64,000 nt of DNA from a bacterium (lineage in GTDB: Bacteria > Zhuqueibacterota > QNDG01 > JAFGCO01), in NCBI GenBank assembly GCA_016932575.1, contig JAFGCO010000067.1, positions 124,001 to 188,000 on the forward strand. The letters are read 5' to 3'. The notes below the pieces were generated by a model. It had not been told where the DNA came from, did no database searches, and saw only the letters and a list, made by a program, of their open reading frames with translations. The translations under genes and the position numbers were made by a program. Of this stretch, positions 27,601-35,954 are shown in pieces (the stretch's first letter is position 1; each line of letters begins with the position of its first letter).

Positions 27601-28916
27601 ATTTTGGAGATGCATGGCTTGCAATGACCCAAAACAATGACGGCGGTGCCGCCCACACGGTAGTGGCAGGATTCCATCTGGGAGATCTCATCGATCCGGA
27701 TGGAGACGGACAGCCGGACAAGGGCGCGGCCGGTGATGACAATGATGGTAAAGATGATGACGATGGTGTGGAATTTCTCAATGTCCTCTCACCGGGAGAA
27801 AAGGCCGATATTAAAGTAACCGCTTCGGCGGCAGGTATTCTGAGTGCCTGGCTGGATTTCAATCAAAACGGAACCTGGGGAGACGATGAAGATCAGATTA
27901 TTGAAGATGAGGAATTGGATGAAGGAGACAATTCGATCTCATTTTTGATTCCTGCAACGGCCGCTCCCGGCTCAACCTACGTGCGTTTCCGCTTCAGCAA
28001 TGAAAAGGGGCTCTCTTTCAGCGGGCCTCATTTCACCGGAGATCCTATGGAAAATCCGAACGATCTGCCCCCGATCGGTGAGGTGGAAGATTATGTGGTT
28101 GTTGTCGAAGCCGATTCCGGAGAATATGATTACGGAGATGCGCCGGATCCCAGGTATCCCACAGTCAGCACCAGCCTGGGTGCCTGGCATTTGAAAGATG
28201 CCACCTTATGGCTGGGGCAGCTTGTAGACACAGAAGGCGATGGTCTGCCCGCTTCTGATGCGAAGGGGGATGATGACCATGCCATGGACGACGAAGATGG
28301 CGTCCAGTTTCATAACACCTGGACAGTCGGAAGCGAAGCCAAGTTTACTGTAAGCCTTTCTGACAGTGGTTATTTGAACACCTGGGCAGACTTGAACGGT
28401 GATGGAGACTGGGAAGATTCGGGTGAACAAATCATTATCGACGATTATTTCGGACCCGGAAGTAAATTATATGAAATTCCCATTCCCGTCGACGCCTGGC
28501 TGGATTCCACCTATGTCCGGTTCCGTGTAAGCCGTACATCCGGATTGTCTCCAAGGGGTTATGCCCCTGATGGAGAAGTGGAAGATTATTTCATCGCGGG
28601 GATATCTACAGAAATCGATCAGGCCGGTCACGTACCCGGGACATATGATCTGAAACAAAACCGGCCGAATCCCTTCAATCCAGACACGCAAATCCAGTTC
28701 TCGCTTCCATCATCCGGCGATGTCCGCATCATCATCTATAATATGCGCGGACAGATTGTCAAGACTTTAATGAATCAAAGAAAACCGGCCGGCCATCACA
28801 TGATTCGATGGGATGGACGGAATGATGAGGGGTGGCAGATGCCTTCAGGGGTTTATGTGTACACCCTGAAGGTCGGATCGTTTTTCGCAGCGAAAAAACT
28901 GCTGCTCCTGAAATAA
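24684..28916 (+). CDS. Giant secreted protein: PKD domain, six GEVEDY-type modules, C-terminal sorting domain
   Basis: A 1410-residue exported protein. A signal peptide ends near residue 30 (FAQC). A PKD-like domain spans ~31-108. Six modules begin with D-Y/F-GDA at residues ~117, 346, 502, 737, 973 and 1149, and most end in a G-E-V/I/T-E-D-Y/H signature. Modules 1, 3 and 4 are long (~230 residues) and cysteine-containing; modules 2, 5 and 6 are short (~150) with Asp-rich calcium-type loops such as DPDGDGQPD. The tail (~1320-1410) with NRPNPFNPDTQIQFSLP ends in KKLLLLK, the sorting domain used for secretion or surface attachment in this group. It is probably a structural or adhesive cell-surface protein; no catalytic motif is seen. 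A hairpin follows. Confidence 0.85.
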   Translation: MKAFYLILRPNICLMGMFGLLIVKTAAFAQCTADFYADETRGEAPFTTHFHDNSSSNATSWFWQFPGGTPNQWQGQNPPAITYNNEGSYSVTLSITCNIPQDVRVRTDYIQVFIRYDYGDAPENDVAYPDLAVIGHFPTCYGGSAGFIRHTDSGHTFLGHHADYELDGNGSFCPAFSPNMYDRDEMCHEGESCLWKPDVYTIEDGSVVPLCEDMSGSILGYPCSTARWGENINIWFDTDRPEGAYVNVLIDWNQDGEWGGTCECDQGNAPEHILRNFHVSGASNGHLSVLDPPSFRIGPNSGYVWARFTITEDPIPLPWDGGGRTFHSGETEDHLLKVGSLSELFDYGDAPASYATLDSNNGPKHVIVEGVHLGQGVSPDNNGKPSKSADGDDDDGVQFLNDMVAGDTASIEVIASTAGMLKAWADFNQNENWDGDKEKVLDTEVDEGSNKLKFPIPDLAKEGMTYIRFRFSGGVLKGPDGPIFGGEIEDYFIEIFRFFEYEFGDAPEGIMAYDARWVELEDEDVIGNFATCGDYGRARHGNLGTRYFGDSVDFEDAGNAGCCDCGYDRDELFYDGDAGLNWGHIYTITGDPGAEIITHAGGVGSQMVSCGIGRWGDHLDIYYHCDDEDGAYVNVLVDWNMSGGWNDGGAIYHCDDPGAPHIDEHIVKDLFVPYGSGYLSSLDPPDFRTGGPGGYVWARFTISDTPVSTDDWTGHGDFADGETEDYLLHVARSTYRDYGDAPDGDIAYPGTDIVGDFPTCPASGSNTIRHGTDSGVFNRWFGCSLCPPTTETSGNRGLCRGAYNLDDDNGLAYTPAYTIEDGTVVEQFRPMYTDNNTIGSVCQMAEWGSNNLDISWTNQMGDEWAYVNVLIDWNQDGEWGGSVSCEDGHSTEEHVLKNYPVPPAHWGSGLGAHRFEDPPDFRIGPNAGYVWARFTITPEPVSLPWNGTGDFEDGETEDYLLKVGGAGTIFYLDFGDAWLAMTQNNDGGAAHTVVAGFHLGDLIDPDGDGQPDKGAAGDDNDGKDDDDGVEFLNVLSPGEKADIKVTASAAGILSAWLDFNQNGTWGDDEDQIIEDEELDEGDNSISFLIPATAAPGSTYVRFRFSNEKGLSFSGPHFTGDPMENPNDLPPIGEVEDYVVVVEADSGEYDYGDAPDPRYPTVSTSLGAWHLKDATLWLGQLVDTEGDGLPASDAKGDDDHAMDDEDGVQFHNTWTVGSEAKFTVSLSDSGYLNTWADLNGDGDWEDSGEQIIIDDYFGPGSKLYEIPIPVDAWLDSTYVRFRVSRTSGLSPRGYAPDGEVEDYFIAGISTEIDQAGHVPGTYDLKQNRPNPFNPDTQIQFSLPSSGDVRIIIYNMRGQIVKTLMNQRKPAGHHMIRWDGRNDEGWQMPSGVYVYTLKVGSFFAAKKLLLLK
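25032..28600 (+). repeat. Six diverged coding modules (types A and B)
   Basis: Approximate module starts are 25032 (A), 25719 (B), 26187 (A), 26892 (A), 27600 (B) and 28128 (B). Type A modules share IDWNQDGEWGG and GYVWARFTI segments. Type B modules share W-x-D-F/L-N-x-N/D-x-x-W and TYVRFR segments. The repeats are diverged at DNA level and represent protein domain duplication, not a satellite. Confidence 0.7.
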
Positions 28917-28942
28917 ATCTTTCAGAAAATATACTGATCCTT

Positions 28943-28979
28943 AAAAAAAGCGATCCCGTAACTCGGGATCGCTTTTTTT
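28943..28979 (+). terminator. Strong intrinsic terminator
   Basis: GCGATCCCG (28950-28958) and CGGGATCGC (28964-28972) form a 9-bp stem with loop TAACT. Seven A residues precede and seven T residues follow, so it can stop transcription on either strand. It closes the 1410-residue protein gene. Confidence 0.9.
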
Positions 28980-29021
28980 AAGTTCGGATTCATCCATCCG
29001 GACGAATTTTATTATTTTATT

Positions 29022-29050
29022 TTGTATTTTATTCAACAATTAATTAAATT
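29022..29050 (+). promoter_or_regulatory. Candidate promoter of the ASST-like gene
   Basis: TTGTAT (29022-29027), 17 bases, TAAATT (29045-29050), followed by AGGAGA before the start at 29081. The surrounding sequence is very AT-rich, so chance matches are likely. Confidence 0.35.
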
Positions 29051-29080
29051 TTTGTTTTTATCCTTTAGGAGAAACTGCCA

Positions 29081-31639
29081 ATGACACACAGCAAATGGTT
29101 GCAAGCCATGTTCTTCATGTTTCTGATTCCCCTGTCAGGAGGACTGGGGAATCATGGGAATCTCTCATATATTTTTCCCCTGCCAAACAGTCAATGGATT
29201 TCCGCTAAAACCACGCTTATTGTTAAAACCTCTCCAGAGAAAATTCACCAGGCAATATCTGCGACCCGTTTTTTCGAAGTTACCGGAAGCCAGAGCGGCT
29301 TGTGCTCCGGAAAGGTCATCGCATCCGATGATCAGACCACTTGTATTTTTCAACCCGACCCACCCTTTCAGCCCGGCGAAAATGTCAATGTGCGCCTTAA
29401 AACAAGCCTGTGGGGAGAACGGGACATTGACTACGCATTTCAAGTGGCACAATACGAGATAAATCCTCTTAAAAAACAGACGGTTAAACCGGAGAGAGCA
29501 ATATGGCGTTTTTCGCAAAACCCTGATTATGAAGAACCCGTCCGTTCTCCACGGATTATCAACGGTGTCGCAGTACCCAATGACTTCCCGCCTTTTGCTT
29601 TTGACAACTACGCTACAACAGCTCCGGGAAAATTATTTATCAGTACAACCTTTCTGGATTCAAAAATAAGCGGCCCCTATTTGCTGATCCTGAACAATGA
29701 CGGCTCTCCCTATTTTTTTAAACGCGGCCCGTCATATTACACCGCCGATTTCAAATTACAACCGACAGGCGTGCTTTCCGCCTATTTTTATGAAGACGCC
29801 AAATATGTTGTTTTCGACCGTCAATATGCAACGATCGACACCTTTCAATGCGGGAATGGATATACTGCCACAAACCATGAATTTCTGTTGATGCCTAATG
29901 GACACGCTTTTCTGATTGGATATAAACAGGCAATCGTTAATCTCAGTGAAAAAATACCCAACGGCCGCGAGAAGACGCCCGTTCTTGCAATGGCTTTTCA
30001 GGAACTGGACACTCAGAAAAACGTCATTTTAGAGTGGCGTACATTGGACCACGTAAATGTCGAAGATGCGGTTCACGAAAATTTACTGTCCGGCACGGTG
30101 GATTACTCGCACTTGAACTCAATAGCCTTCGATTATGACGGTCACCTGCTGATTTCCCAAAAATGTCAAAGCGAGGTTTCCAAAATCGACCGGCAGACAG
30201 GCGAATTTATCTGGCGCCTGGGCGGCGTGAACAATCAATTTGAATTCATCAATGAATCCGTCCCGATCTGCTATCAGCACCACTTCCGCCCGGTGCCGGG
30301 AAAGCCTGACTATTATACCCTGTTCGACAACGGAAACAAACGTGATCCCCAGTATTCGCGGGCCGTGGAATACAAAATCGATCCGCAAAAAATGACTGCC
30401 GAAAAAGTATGGGAATACACGTTTCCTCCGGACGGTATCTATACAGAAATGATGGGCAGTGTTCAGATATTACCAAACGGCAATCGGTTGATCGACGCTT
30501 GTGGATTTCCACCCTATTATTATGCATGTGAATTATCACCCGAGGGCGAACTGCTCCAGGAAATTACCAATCCGGCCCTCACCAGCTATCGGACCAAACG
30601 TTTTGAATGGGAGGGTGTGGCAGCGGTTCCTGATCTGTTCCTGGAAGCAGACAATGAAAAAGTCATTCTGGGAATGAATAAATTCGGTGATACACAGGTG
30701 GATCATTATAATATTTATCATGGTCTGTCAGATCCGCCCACATCTCTTTTTGCTGCTTCTGAAGAGCCCTTGTTTGAAATCCGCACCCTGGAAAACCAAA
30801 CCAGGCATTATTTCCGGATTACGGCTGTCAATCAGGAAGGCATGGAGAGTCTGCCATCCGACATCGAATCTGTCGATGTGGACTTTTATACCCTCGGCAG
30901 CAATATGATCCTTAACCACAAGTTCGTGAATGACGACCACTGGTCCCTGGAATGCCTGGATAACGCTGAAGCGACAGGTACAATTGAAAATGGATTTTAT
31001 CACATTCAAATCAAAAATCCAGGAGATCGAACCAAACAAATTCAATTTATCCAGAATCAATTGAAGATTGAACAGAAAGCGCGGTATATTCTTGAATTTG
31101 ACGGCTACTCAGATCAAGGCCGCAGCATCGAAGCCAGAATTGAGAAAAGTGTGTACCCAAATACCGCCTATGGACGTCAAACACTCAGGCTGTATCCCGA
31201 TCAAAAGCATTTATCATTTGAGTTTGAAATGAAAAAGGACACGGATCCCGAGGCAAGGATTAGTTTTTATTGCGGCAAATATATTGAAGATATTTATTTG
31301 GACAATATCATGCTGCGGGAAGTCCTTATCACAAATGTGAAAAATAACCTTCAGGTCCCAGAGACATATGCCATCCATCCCAACTATCCCAACCCATTTA
31401 ATACGATCACAACGATCAGGTATACAGTGGGAAGCCCGGGGCCGGTCAAACTCCTCATCTTTAACGTGTGTGGTCAGACAATTAGAGCACTCAGGAATGA
31501 ACATCCGAATCCCGGTCAATACAGGATTCAATGGGATGGACTCAATGATGCAGGTATTCAAATGGGTTCGGGAGTGTACTTTGCCACCCTTCAGTCTGGA
31601 GAAGGTCGCTATTCAATAAAAATAATTTTATTGAAATAA
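29081..31639 (+). CDS. Secreted arylsulfotransferase-like (ASST) protein with C-terminal sorting domain
   Basis: An 852-residue exported protein. The signal peptide lies in residues 1 to ~27. An Ig-like region (~30-125) precedes a beta-propeller (~175-500) resembling the ASST family, with HLNSIAFDYDGHLLISQK and then SKIDRQTGEFIWRLGG. ASST enzymes transfer sulfate between phenolic compounds. Many proteins with this fold are not proven enzymes, and I cannot confirm the catalytic His. A fibronectin-III-like stretch (~510-605) and a beta-sandwich carbohydrate-binding-like stretch (~610-755) follow. The last ~80 residues, opening with NYPNPFNTITTIRY and ending IKIILLK, are the sorting domain. AGGAGA precedes the start. 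Confidence 0.8.
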   Translation: MTHSKWLQAMFFMFLIPLSGGLGNHGNLSYIFPLPNSQWISAKTTLIVKTSPEKIHQAISATRFFEVTGSQSGLCSGKVIASDDQTTCIFQPDPPFQPGENVNVRLKTSLWGERDIDYAFQVAQYEINPLKKQTVKPERAIWRFSQNPDYEEPVRSPRIINGVAVPNDFPPFAFDNYATTAPGKLFISTTFLDSKISGPYLLILNNDGSPYFFKRGPSYYTADFKLQPTGVLSAYFYEDAKYVVFDRQYATIDTFQCGNGYTATNHEFLLMPNGHAFLIGYKQAIVNLSEKIPNGREKTPVLAMAFQELDTQKNVILEWRTLDHVNVEDAVHENLLSGTVDYSHLNSIAFDYDGHLLISQKCQSEVSKIDRQTGEFIWRLGGVNNQFEFINESVPICYQHHFRPVPGKPDYYTLFDNGNKRDPQYSRAVEYKIDPQKMTAEKVWEYTFPPDGIYTEMMGSVQILPNGNRLIDACGFPPYYYACELSPEGELLQEITNPALTSYRTKRFEWEGVAAVPDLFLEADNEKVILGMNKFGDTQVDHYNIYHGLSDPPTSLFAASEEPLFEIRTLENQTRHYFRITAVNQEGMESLPSDIESVDVDFYTLGSNMILNHKFVNDDHWSLECLDNAEATGTIENGFYHIQIKNPGDRTKQIQFIQNQLKIEQKARYILEFDGYSDQGRSIEARIEKSVYPNTAYGRQTLRLYPDQKHLSFEFEMKKDTDPEARISFYCGKYIEDIYLDNIMLREVLITNVKNNLQVPETYAIHPNYPNPFNTITTIRYTVGSPGPVKLLIFNVCGQTIRALRNEHPNPGQYRIQWDGLNDAGIQMGSGVYFATLQSGEGRYSIKIILLK

Positions 31640-31666
31640 AATCTGCTGAACAGGATAAAATTCGGG

Positions 31667-31698
31667 TTGGCCCGGATGGATCCAGGCCAAATTTTTTT
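31667..31698 (+). terminator. Intrinsic terminator after the ASST-like gene
   Basis: TTGGCC (31667-31672) pairs with GGCCAA (31685-31690), with an inner GGAT/ATCC stem around a GG loop, and then seven T residues (31692-31698). It ends the gene. The rest of the 389-base gap 31640-32028 is AT-rich and holds one promoter candidate (31859-31887); I see no gene or RNA in it. Confidence 0.85.
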
Positions 31699-31858
31699 GG
31701 ACCGTATTACAATGCAATAATTTAAAAAATAAAAAATTGTAGTTGTCCTGTCGTATAAATATCTTACTCTCATTCTGAAATATAATGAAGAAAACCCACG
31801 CGCTCATCTGAATTTCAGTTCTGATGTATTTTTAAAATCGCAGGTTTCATTTTTTTCG

Positions 31859-31887
31859 TTGACTTTTATTTATATCCATATTAATTT
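31859..31887 (+). promoter_or_regulatory. Candidate promoter of the PAP2 gene
   Basis: TTGACT (31859-31864), 17 bases, TAATTT (31882-31887). The leader to 32029 would be about 135 bases. Confidence is low because the region is AT-rich. Confidence 0.35.
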
Positions 31888-32028
31888 ATTTGCCTTAGAT
31901 TTATTTCTGATAAATTTGTTTTAATTAAATAAATTTATCAAACCGATAGAAAAGGTGAGACGGTCAAAGAGGCTTTCTTCCCATTATACAGGAAAAACAG
32001 ATTATTTTACAATCTGAAGTGATGACTG

Positions 32029-32562
32029 ATGAGAAAGTTTATATTCATTCAACGAATCGAAAAAATCGATATCCTTCTTTTCCAAAAGATTTTCAGCTGG
32101 CATGGTAAACGTTTTTTGGATCGATTAATGGCATTTATTTCCCATATCGGGAACGGCTATCTCTATCCTATTGTGGGCATCTTTGTTTCTATCATCGATT
32201 TTGCCGCTACAAAAATGCTTTTCCCGGTCGCATTGACATCATTTGCAATTGAATTATCGATATATGGTGTGGTCAAATTAAAATTCAGGCGGACACGTCC
32301 CTGCAATCTCATCGAAGGCGTTCGAAATCTGACAAAAATGCAAGATCGTTTTAGTTTTCCTTCCGGTCATGCAGCAGCCGCTTTCCTGATGGCAACCGTC
32401 CTGAGATATTATTACCCACCTTTAACCATTCCCCTGTATCTTATTGCCTCTGCCATTGGAATATCCAGAATATATAACGGCCTGCATTTTCCCAGTGATG
32501 TGCTGGTTGGCGGAATTCTGGGTTTTATAAGCGCCAAACTGGCAATCCTCATCCTGTTTTAA
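32029..32562 (+). CDS. PAP2-family membrane phosphatase
   Basis: A 177-residue integral membrane protein with about five helices. The three PAP2 signatures are complete: KFRRTRP (~residues 85-91), PSGH (~112-115), and SRIYNGLHFPSD with its His and Asp (~147-158). Such enzymes dephosphorylate lipid phosphates, including undecaprenyl pyrophosphate and phosphatidic acid. The substrate cannot be assigned. The active site would face the periplasm. It stands alone, with the minus-strand cluster convergent to it. Confidence 0.9.
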   Translation: MRKFIFIQRIEKIDILLFQKIFSWHGKRFLDRLMAFISHIGNGYLYPIVGIFVSIIDFAATKMLFPVALTSFAIELSIYGVVKLKFRRTRPCNLIEGVRNLTKMQDRFSFPSGHAAAAFLMATVLRYYYPPLTIPLYLIASAIGISRIYNGLHFPSDVLVGGILGFISAKLAILILF

Positions 32563-32754
32563 CTTTATCTATTGAACGAATAATTTAACTTGAGGCCCCA
32601 TTTTTGTCCCGAATCCTTAATTAATATAAGGATGGGAGATTTCAAATGGTATGGATGCAATTTTTCTCGTTCTTTTAAGATGATTCTCGGTTGAAAACAG
32701 CAGATTGAAATAAAAAACGGTGATTAGTGAAGCATATATAGGCTAAGGTTAAAT

Positions 32755-33324
32755 TTAATTTCTGCCTTCTTTTGGAGATTTTTTGGTTTCAGTACTCTTT
32801 TCATTGATCAAATCACGGAGTTTGGCAGCATCTTCGTAGCGCTCTTCCTCAATTGCTTTCTGTAATTCCACATTCAATTGATTGATCTCATCCATCTGGT
32901 TTACAGGTTCGGTCTGGGTCATTTCTTCCGATATAGCAGCCTGCTCCATGACCTGTTCCTCAACAAAAATAGGGGCTTTGGTACGAAGTGCCAGAGCAAT
33001 AGCATCACTTGGCCGCGCATCAATCTCATTCTCAGAGCCATTTTGTTTCAGGCCAATCGTTGCGTAATACGTGTTCTCACGAAGATCGCTGACAACAACT
33101 TTGGCAATCTTCACATTTAAAGAAGAAAGGAGATTGCGTATCAGGTCATGCGTCATAGGCCGCGGCGGTACCACACGTTCCAATTCGAAAGCGATGGCCT
33201 GCGCTTCTGCCGGTCCTACCACAATGGGCAGCCATCTGTCATTTATCTCATCTCTGAGAATAACAACAAACCGATTATTGGACGTGTCTAATGTGACCCT
33301 TTCAACTTTTACAGATACAATCAT
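32755..33324 (-). CDS. Bifunctional nuclease domain (DUF151) protein with UVR motif
   Basis: A 189-residue protein. Residues 1 to ~130 match the bifunctional nuclease/DUF151 family, with WLPIVVGPAEAQAIAFELE and the SDAIALALRTKAPIFV segment. The C-terminal region ELQKAIEEERYEDAAKLRDLI (~153-175) is a UvrB/UvrC-type UVR motif, common at the end of these proteins in this group. Some members cleave RNA and DNA; the physiological role is unknown. GAGGT lies before the start. A TTGCAT-17-TAATGT promoter is just upstream. Confidence 0.9.
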   Translation of the reverse strand: MIVSVKVERVTLDTSNNRFVVILRDEINDRWLPIVVGPAEAQAIAFELERVVPPRPMTHDLIRNLLSSLNVKIAKVVVSDLRENTYYATIGLKQNGSENEIDARPSDAIALALRTKAPIFVEEQVMEQAAISEEMTQTEPVNQMDEINQLNVELQKAIEEERYEDAAKLRDLINEKSTETKKSPKEGRN

Positions 33325-33353
33325 TGTCTATCAACCTCACATGCTTGCAATTC

Positions 33354-33382
33354 ACATTATCACTATTTTTTGAGAAATGCAA
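33354..33382 (-). promoter_or_regulatory. Promoter of the bifunctional nuclease gene
   Basis: On the minus strand TTGCAT (33382-33377) and TAATGT (33359-33354) are 17 bases apart. The leader is about 23 bases and includes the ribosome-binding site. Confidence 0.45.
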
Positions 33383-33417
33383 GTAAAAATTATGTCATAT
33401 TTTTGGACTTATTTTCA

Positions 33418-34167
33418 TTACTGCTTTTTCGAATAACCAACATTTACATGATAAATCGATTTAAAAATATTTTCCTTGATATTGGCATTTTTTTCCTGCT
33501 GCTGCAAGGTTCTGATCATTTGTTTGACTTTGTCCCGCCGGGTGTGTCCTGCTATCGGACAATGCTTTTCAAACATCGGCAGTTTCATTTCTCTTGCAAA
33601 TTGTTTCAACATTGATTCATCTATATATGTGAACGGACGAATAATGAACATGTTCCCGGAAAACACTTCCTGGACAGGCTGCATGGTTTCGATTTTTCTT
33701 CCGTATAATATATTTATAAGCAGTGTTTCAACGATATCATCCTTATGATGTGCGTATGCAATTTTGTTGCATTCTTCCTGTTTTGCAACATGATAAATTT
33801 CACGGCGCCTGTACAGAGAACAAATAAAACAAGGATTCTTTTTTGCTTCGGGATCCAGCGCAGAAGACGCGATGTCTGTTTTCACAATGCGGTAATCCAC
33901 TCCCAATGCATTGAAATAAGAATCCATACTGGTGTCCTTTTTCTCAAATCCCAAATCAATATGCACCGCCAAGAAAGAATAATCATGGATAAGAAGGCCA
34001 AGTCCTTCACGAAAGAACTGGAGCAGGCACATACTGTCCGAACCTCCGGACACACCGATCAACACCCGATCGCCCGGCCGAATCATATCAAAATCATGAA
34101 TGGCTTTTTCTGTACGATTACGGATGGTTCTGCGCAATCGCCTGAGAACATTGTATTTTTCAGACAT
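33418..34167 (-). CDS. ttcA: TtcA-family tRNA 2-thiocytidine synthetase
   Basis: A 249-residue PP-loop ATPase adding sulfur to cytidine 32 of tRNAs. The PP-loop SGGSDS is at residues 40-45. Cys112 and Cys115 (PCFIC) and Cys203 (KHCPIAG) correspond to the three cysteines that hold the Fe-S cluster in TtcA. AYAHHKDDIVETLL is the conserved family core. Length is shorter than E. coli TtcA (311), mainly at the C-terminus. The start overlaps the preceding gene by 8 bases. Confidence 0.87.
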   Translation of the reverse strand: MSEKYNVLRRLRRTIRNRTEKAIHDFDMIRPGDRVLIGVSGGSDSMCLLQFFREGLGLLIHDYSFLAVHIDLGFEKKDTSMDSYFNALGVDYRIVKTDIASSALDPEAKKNPCFICSLYRRREIYHVAKQEECNKIAYAHHKDDIVETLLINILYGRKIETMQPVQEVFSGNMFIIRPFTYIDESMLKQFAREMKLPMFEKHCPIAGHTRRDKVKQMIRTLQQQEKNANIKENIFKSIYHVNVGYSKKQ

Positions 34168-35056
34168 GATCTATTCCCAAATACTGAAAAATAGCCGGAG
34201 CAATATCTGTGATTGACTTTAATTTTTGGGTGAAATGGCCTGATCCTGCACCTGCAATTAATGTCATTACCGGATTCTTTGTATGGGTTTTTACTGAGAC
34301 ATCTTCAATGTTTCCATGATCGCTTGTTACAATCACCAGCGTGTTTATTAAATCCGCTTGTGCTAAAAATGCTGAAAAAAACCGGTCCAGTTTCCGGATT
34401 TCTTTTCTGGCCATTGTAAGATTCTGATGATGGCCGATACGGTCTGTGATAAAATATTCATATAGAACGAAATCATACTTTTGTGAAATATCAGCCAAAA
34501 TCGTTCCTGCCTGTTCCGGAGAATAAAGGGGAACCTCAAATCCCCGTTCAGCAAGACAGTGATTGGTAAAATCATGATAAAGCGCTTTGCCTTCCCGAAG
34601 ATCTTTCAAAGTCATAAACGGCAAACCAGAGGCCAGATTGGCAATTGTGGTGGCAGACAGACGCCATTGGATTTTCTCTGGCAGTTGGAAAAATTCGGGA
34701 CGATATACGTTGACAAAAACCGGACGCAATCCGCATTCTTTTATAACCTTGGATATGGCATGTTCTTTTAACAGATCGCGAAGCCGCTGATTGGGAAACC
34801 CCTGCAGATGCCTGCCAATATATCGGGAGGCATTGATACCCGTCAATAAAGCAGTTTGCCCGGTTGCACTTTGAGGCAACCCATCCACATCAAGCATGGC
34901 ATCCAAAGGAAAACCATTTCCGGCTTCCGAGGGAACGAGTCTTCCATGATCAAAATAATTATTAAAATATTTCAACGATTCGTGAACGCAAGGATTTTTT
35001 TCAGGATACCTGTCACCAATACCCAGGCCGTCAATAAATATAAGCACAATCCTCAT
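34160..35056 (-). CDS. Alkaline-phosphatase-superfamily metalloenzyme (independent phosphoglycerate mutase-like)
   Basis: A 298-residue protein with the core of the alkaline phosphatase/phosphoglycerate mutase superfamily. Asp9 in FIDGLG, the Ser/Thr of LPQSATGQTALLTG, DRIGHH and SDHGNIED provide the metal-binding and nucleophile positions. It is far shorter than true independent phosphoglycerate mutases (~510) and closer to small metalloenzyme members. The exact substrate is unknown. The ATG at 35056 overlaps the era stop as ATGA; the frame extends to 35098, but that would overlap era more deeply. Confidence 0.82.
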   Translation of the reverse strand: MRIVLIFIDGLGIGDRYPEKNPCVHESLKYFNNYFDHGRLVPSEAGNGFPLDAMLDVDGLPQSATGQTALLTGINASRYIGRHLQGFPNQRLRDLLKEHAISKVIKECGLRPVFVNVYRPEFFQLPEKIQWRLSATTIANLASGLPFMTLKDLREGKALYHDFTNHCLAERGFEVPLYSPEQAGTILADISQKYDFVLYEYFITDRIGHHQNLTMARKEIRKLDRFFSAFLAQADLINTLVIVTSDHGNIEDVSVKTHTKNPVMTLIAGAGSGHFTQKLKSITDIAPAIFQYLGIDHV

Positions 35057-35952
35057 GTAAATCCCATCTGTTTCAGGATCCCGGGATCTTTGCGCCATTT
35101 TTTACGTACCCGGACATGAAGCTCCAGATAAACGGATCTGCTTAAAAAACGTTCAATTCCCTGCCGCGCACGCACACCCAATTCTTTTAATGATTGCCCT
35201 TCCCGGCCAATGAGAATGGCCTTTTGTGAATCTCGCTCCACAGTAATTACAGCCTGAATATAGTCTTTACGGTTTTTCCTTTCTTTGAATTGGGTGATTT
35301 GAACACCGGCAGCATAAGGAATCTCTTCTCCATATTTCATAAAAATCTGTTCCCGAATGATTTCAGACACAAAGAACCGCTCCGGCTCGTCACTGAGCTG
35401 ATCCTGCGGATAAAACGGCAAACCAGCGGGCATATATTTAAGCAGAACACGAATCAGACGATCAAGGCCCTGACCGCTTTTCGCGGAAATGACCAGACCC
35501 TCCCTGCATCCATATTGCCTGGCTTTATCCCTGATTTCCTTATCTGTTAAAGCCGTCCGAAAAAGATCGGCCTTGTTCAACGCCAGTATTTTTTTTTGAT
35601 CGACAGATAAAAGCATACGATATAATAGTTCATTTTTATCTGCGCGAGTCATATCTGCCAAAACCAGCACCACATCAGCATCACGAATAACACGCGCACA
35701 AGTATCCATCATCTTTTGATGCATCAGATAACGCGGTGTAAGCAAACCCGGTGTGTCTAAAAGAATCAACTGATATTTTTTATGATTAAGAATACCCAGT
35801 ACTTGATGCCGTGTGGTTTGCGGTTTAGGTGTAACTATAGCCAGCCTCTCTTTTAAAAGACTGTTCATCAATGTGGATTTTCCCGCATTGGGCAAACCGA
35901 CGATGGCCACATAACCGGATTTGAAAAGAGGATTAGGTTTTGATGACATCAT
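35053..35952 (-). CDS. era: GTPase Era
   Basis: A ribosome-assembly GTPase binding the 3' end of 16S rRNA. The G1 loop GLPNAGKS, the switch PQTTRHQV, DTPG (G3), NKAD (G4) and SAKSGQG (G5) are intact, and a KH domain forms the C-terminal third. Length (~299) is standard. The frame opens with TTG at 35958, which would overlap the spoIID stop, but ATG 35952 is the likelier start. It is flanked by overlapping genes in a four-gene operon. Confidence 0.95.
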   Translation of the reverse strand: MMSSKPNPLFKSGYVAIVGLPNAGKSTLMNSLLKERLAIVTPKPQTTRHQVLGILNHKKYQLILLDTPGLLTPRYLMHQKMMDTCARVIRDADVVLVLADMTRADKNELLYRMLLSVDQKKILALNKADLFRTALTDKEIRDKARQYGCREGLVISAKSGQGLDRLIRVLLKYMPAGLPFYPQDQLSDEPERFFVSEIIREQIFMKYGEEIPYAAGVQITQFKERKNRKDYIQAVITVERDSQKAILIGREGQSLKELGVRARQGIERFLSRSVYLELHVRVRKKWRKDPGILKQMGFT

Positions 35953-35954
35953 AA

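Noticed and set aside
25032-28600. Repetitive stretch considered as a satellite or CRISPR array
   Set aside because: The repeats are long, diverged and in frame within one protein; there are no short direct repeats with unique spacers.
32613-32633. Inverted repeat ATCCTTA and TAAGGAT between PAP2 and the nuclease gene
   Set aside because: Short AT-rich stem with no T-run on either strand; not convincing as a terminator.
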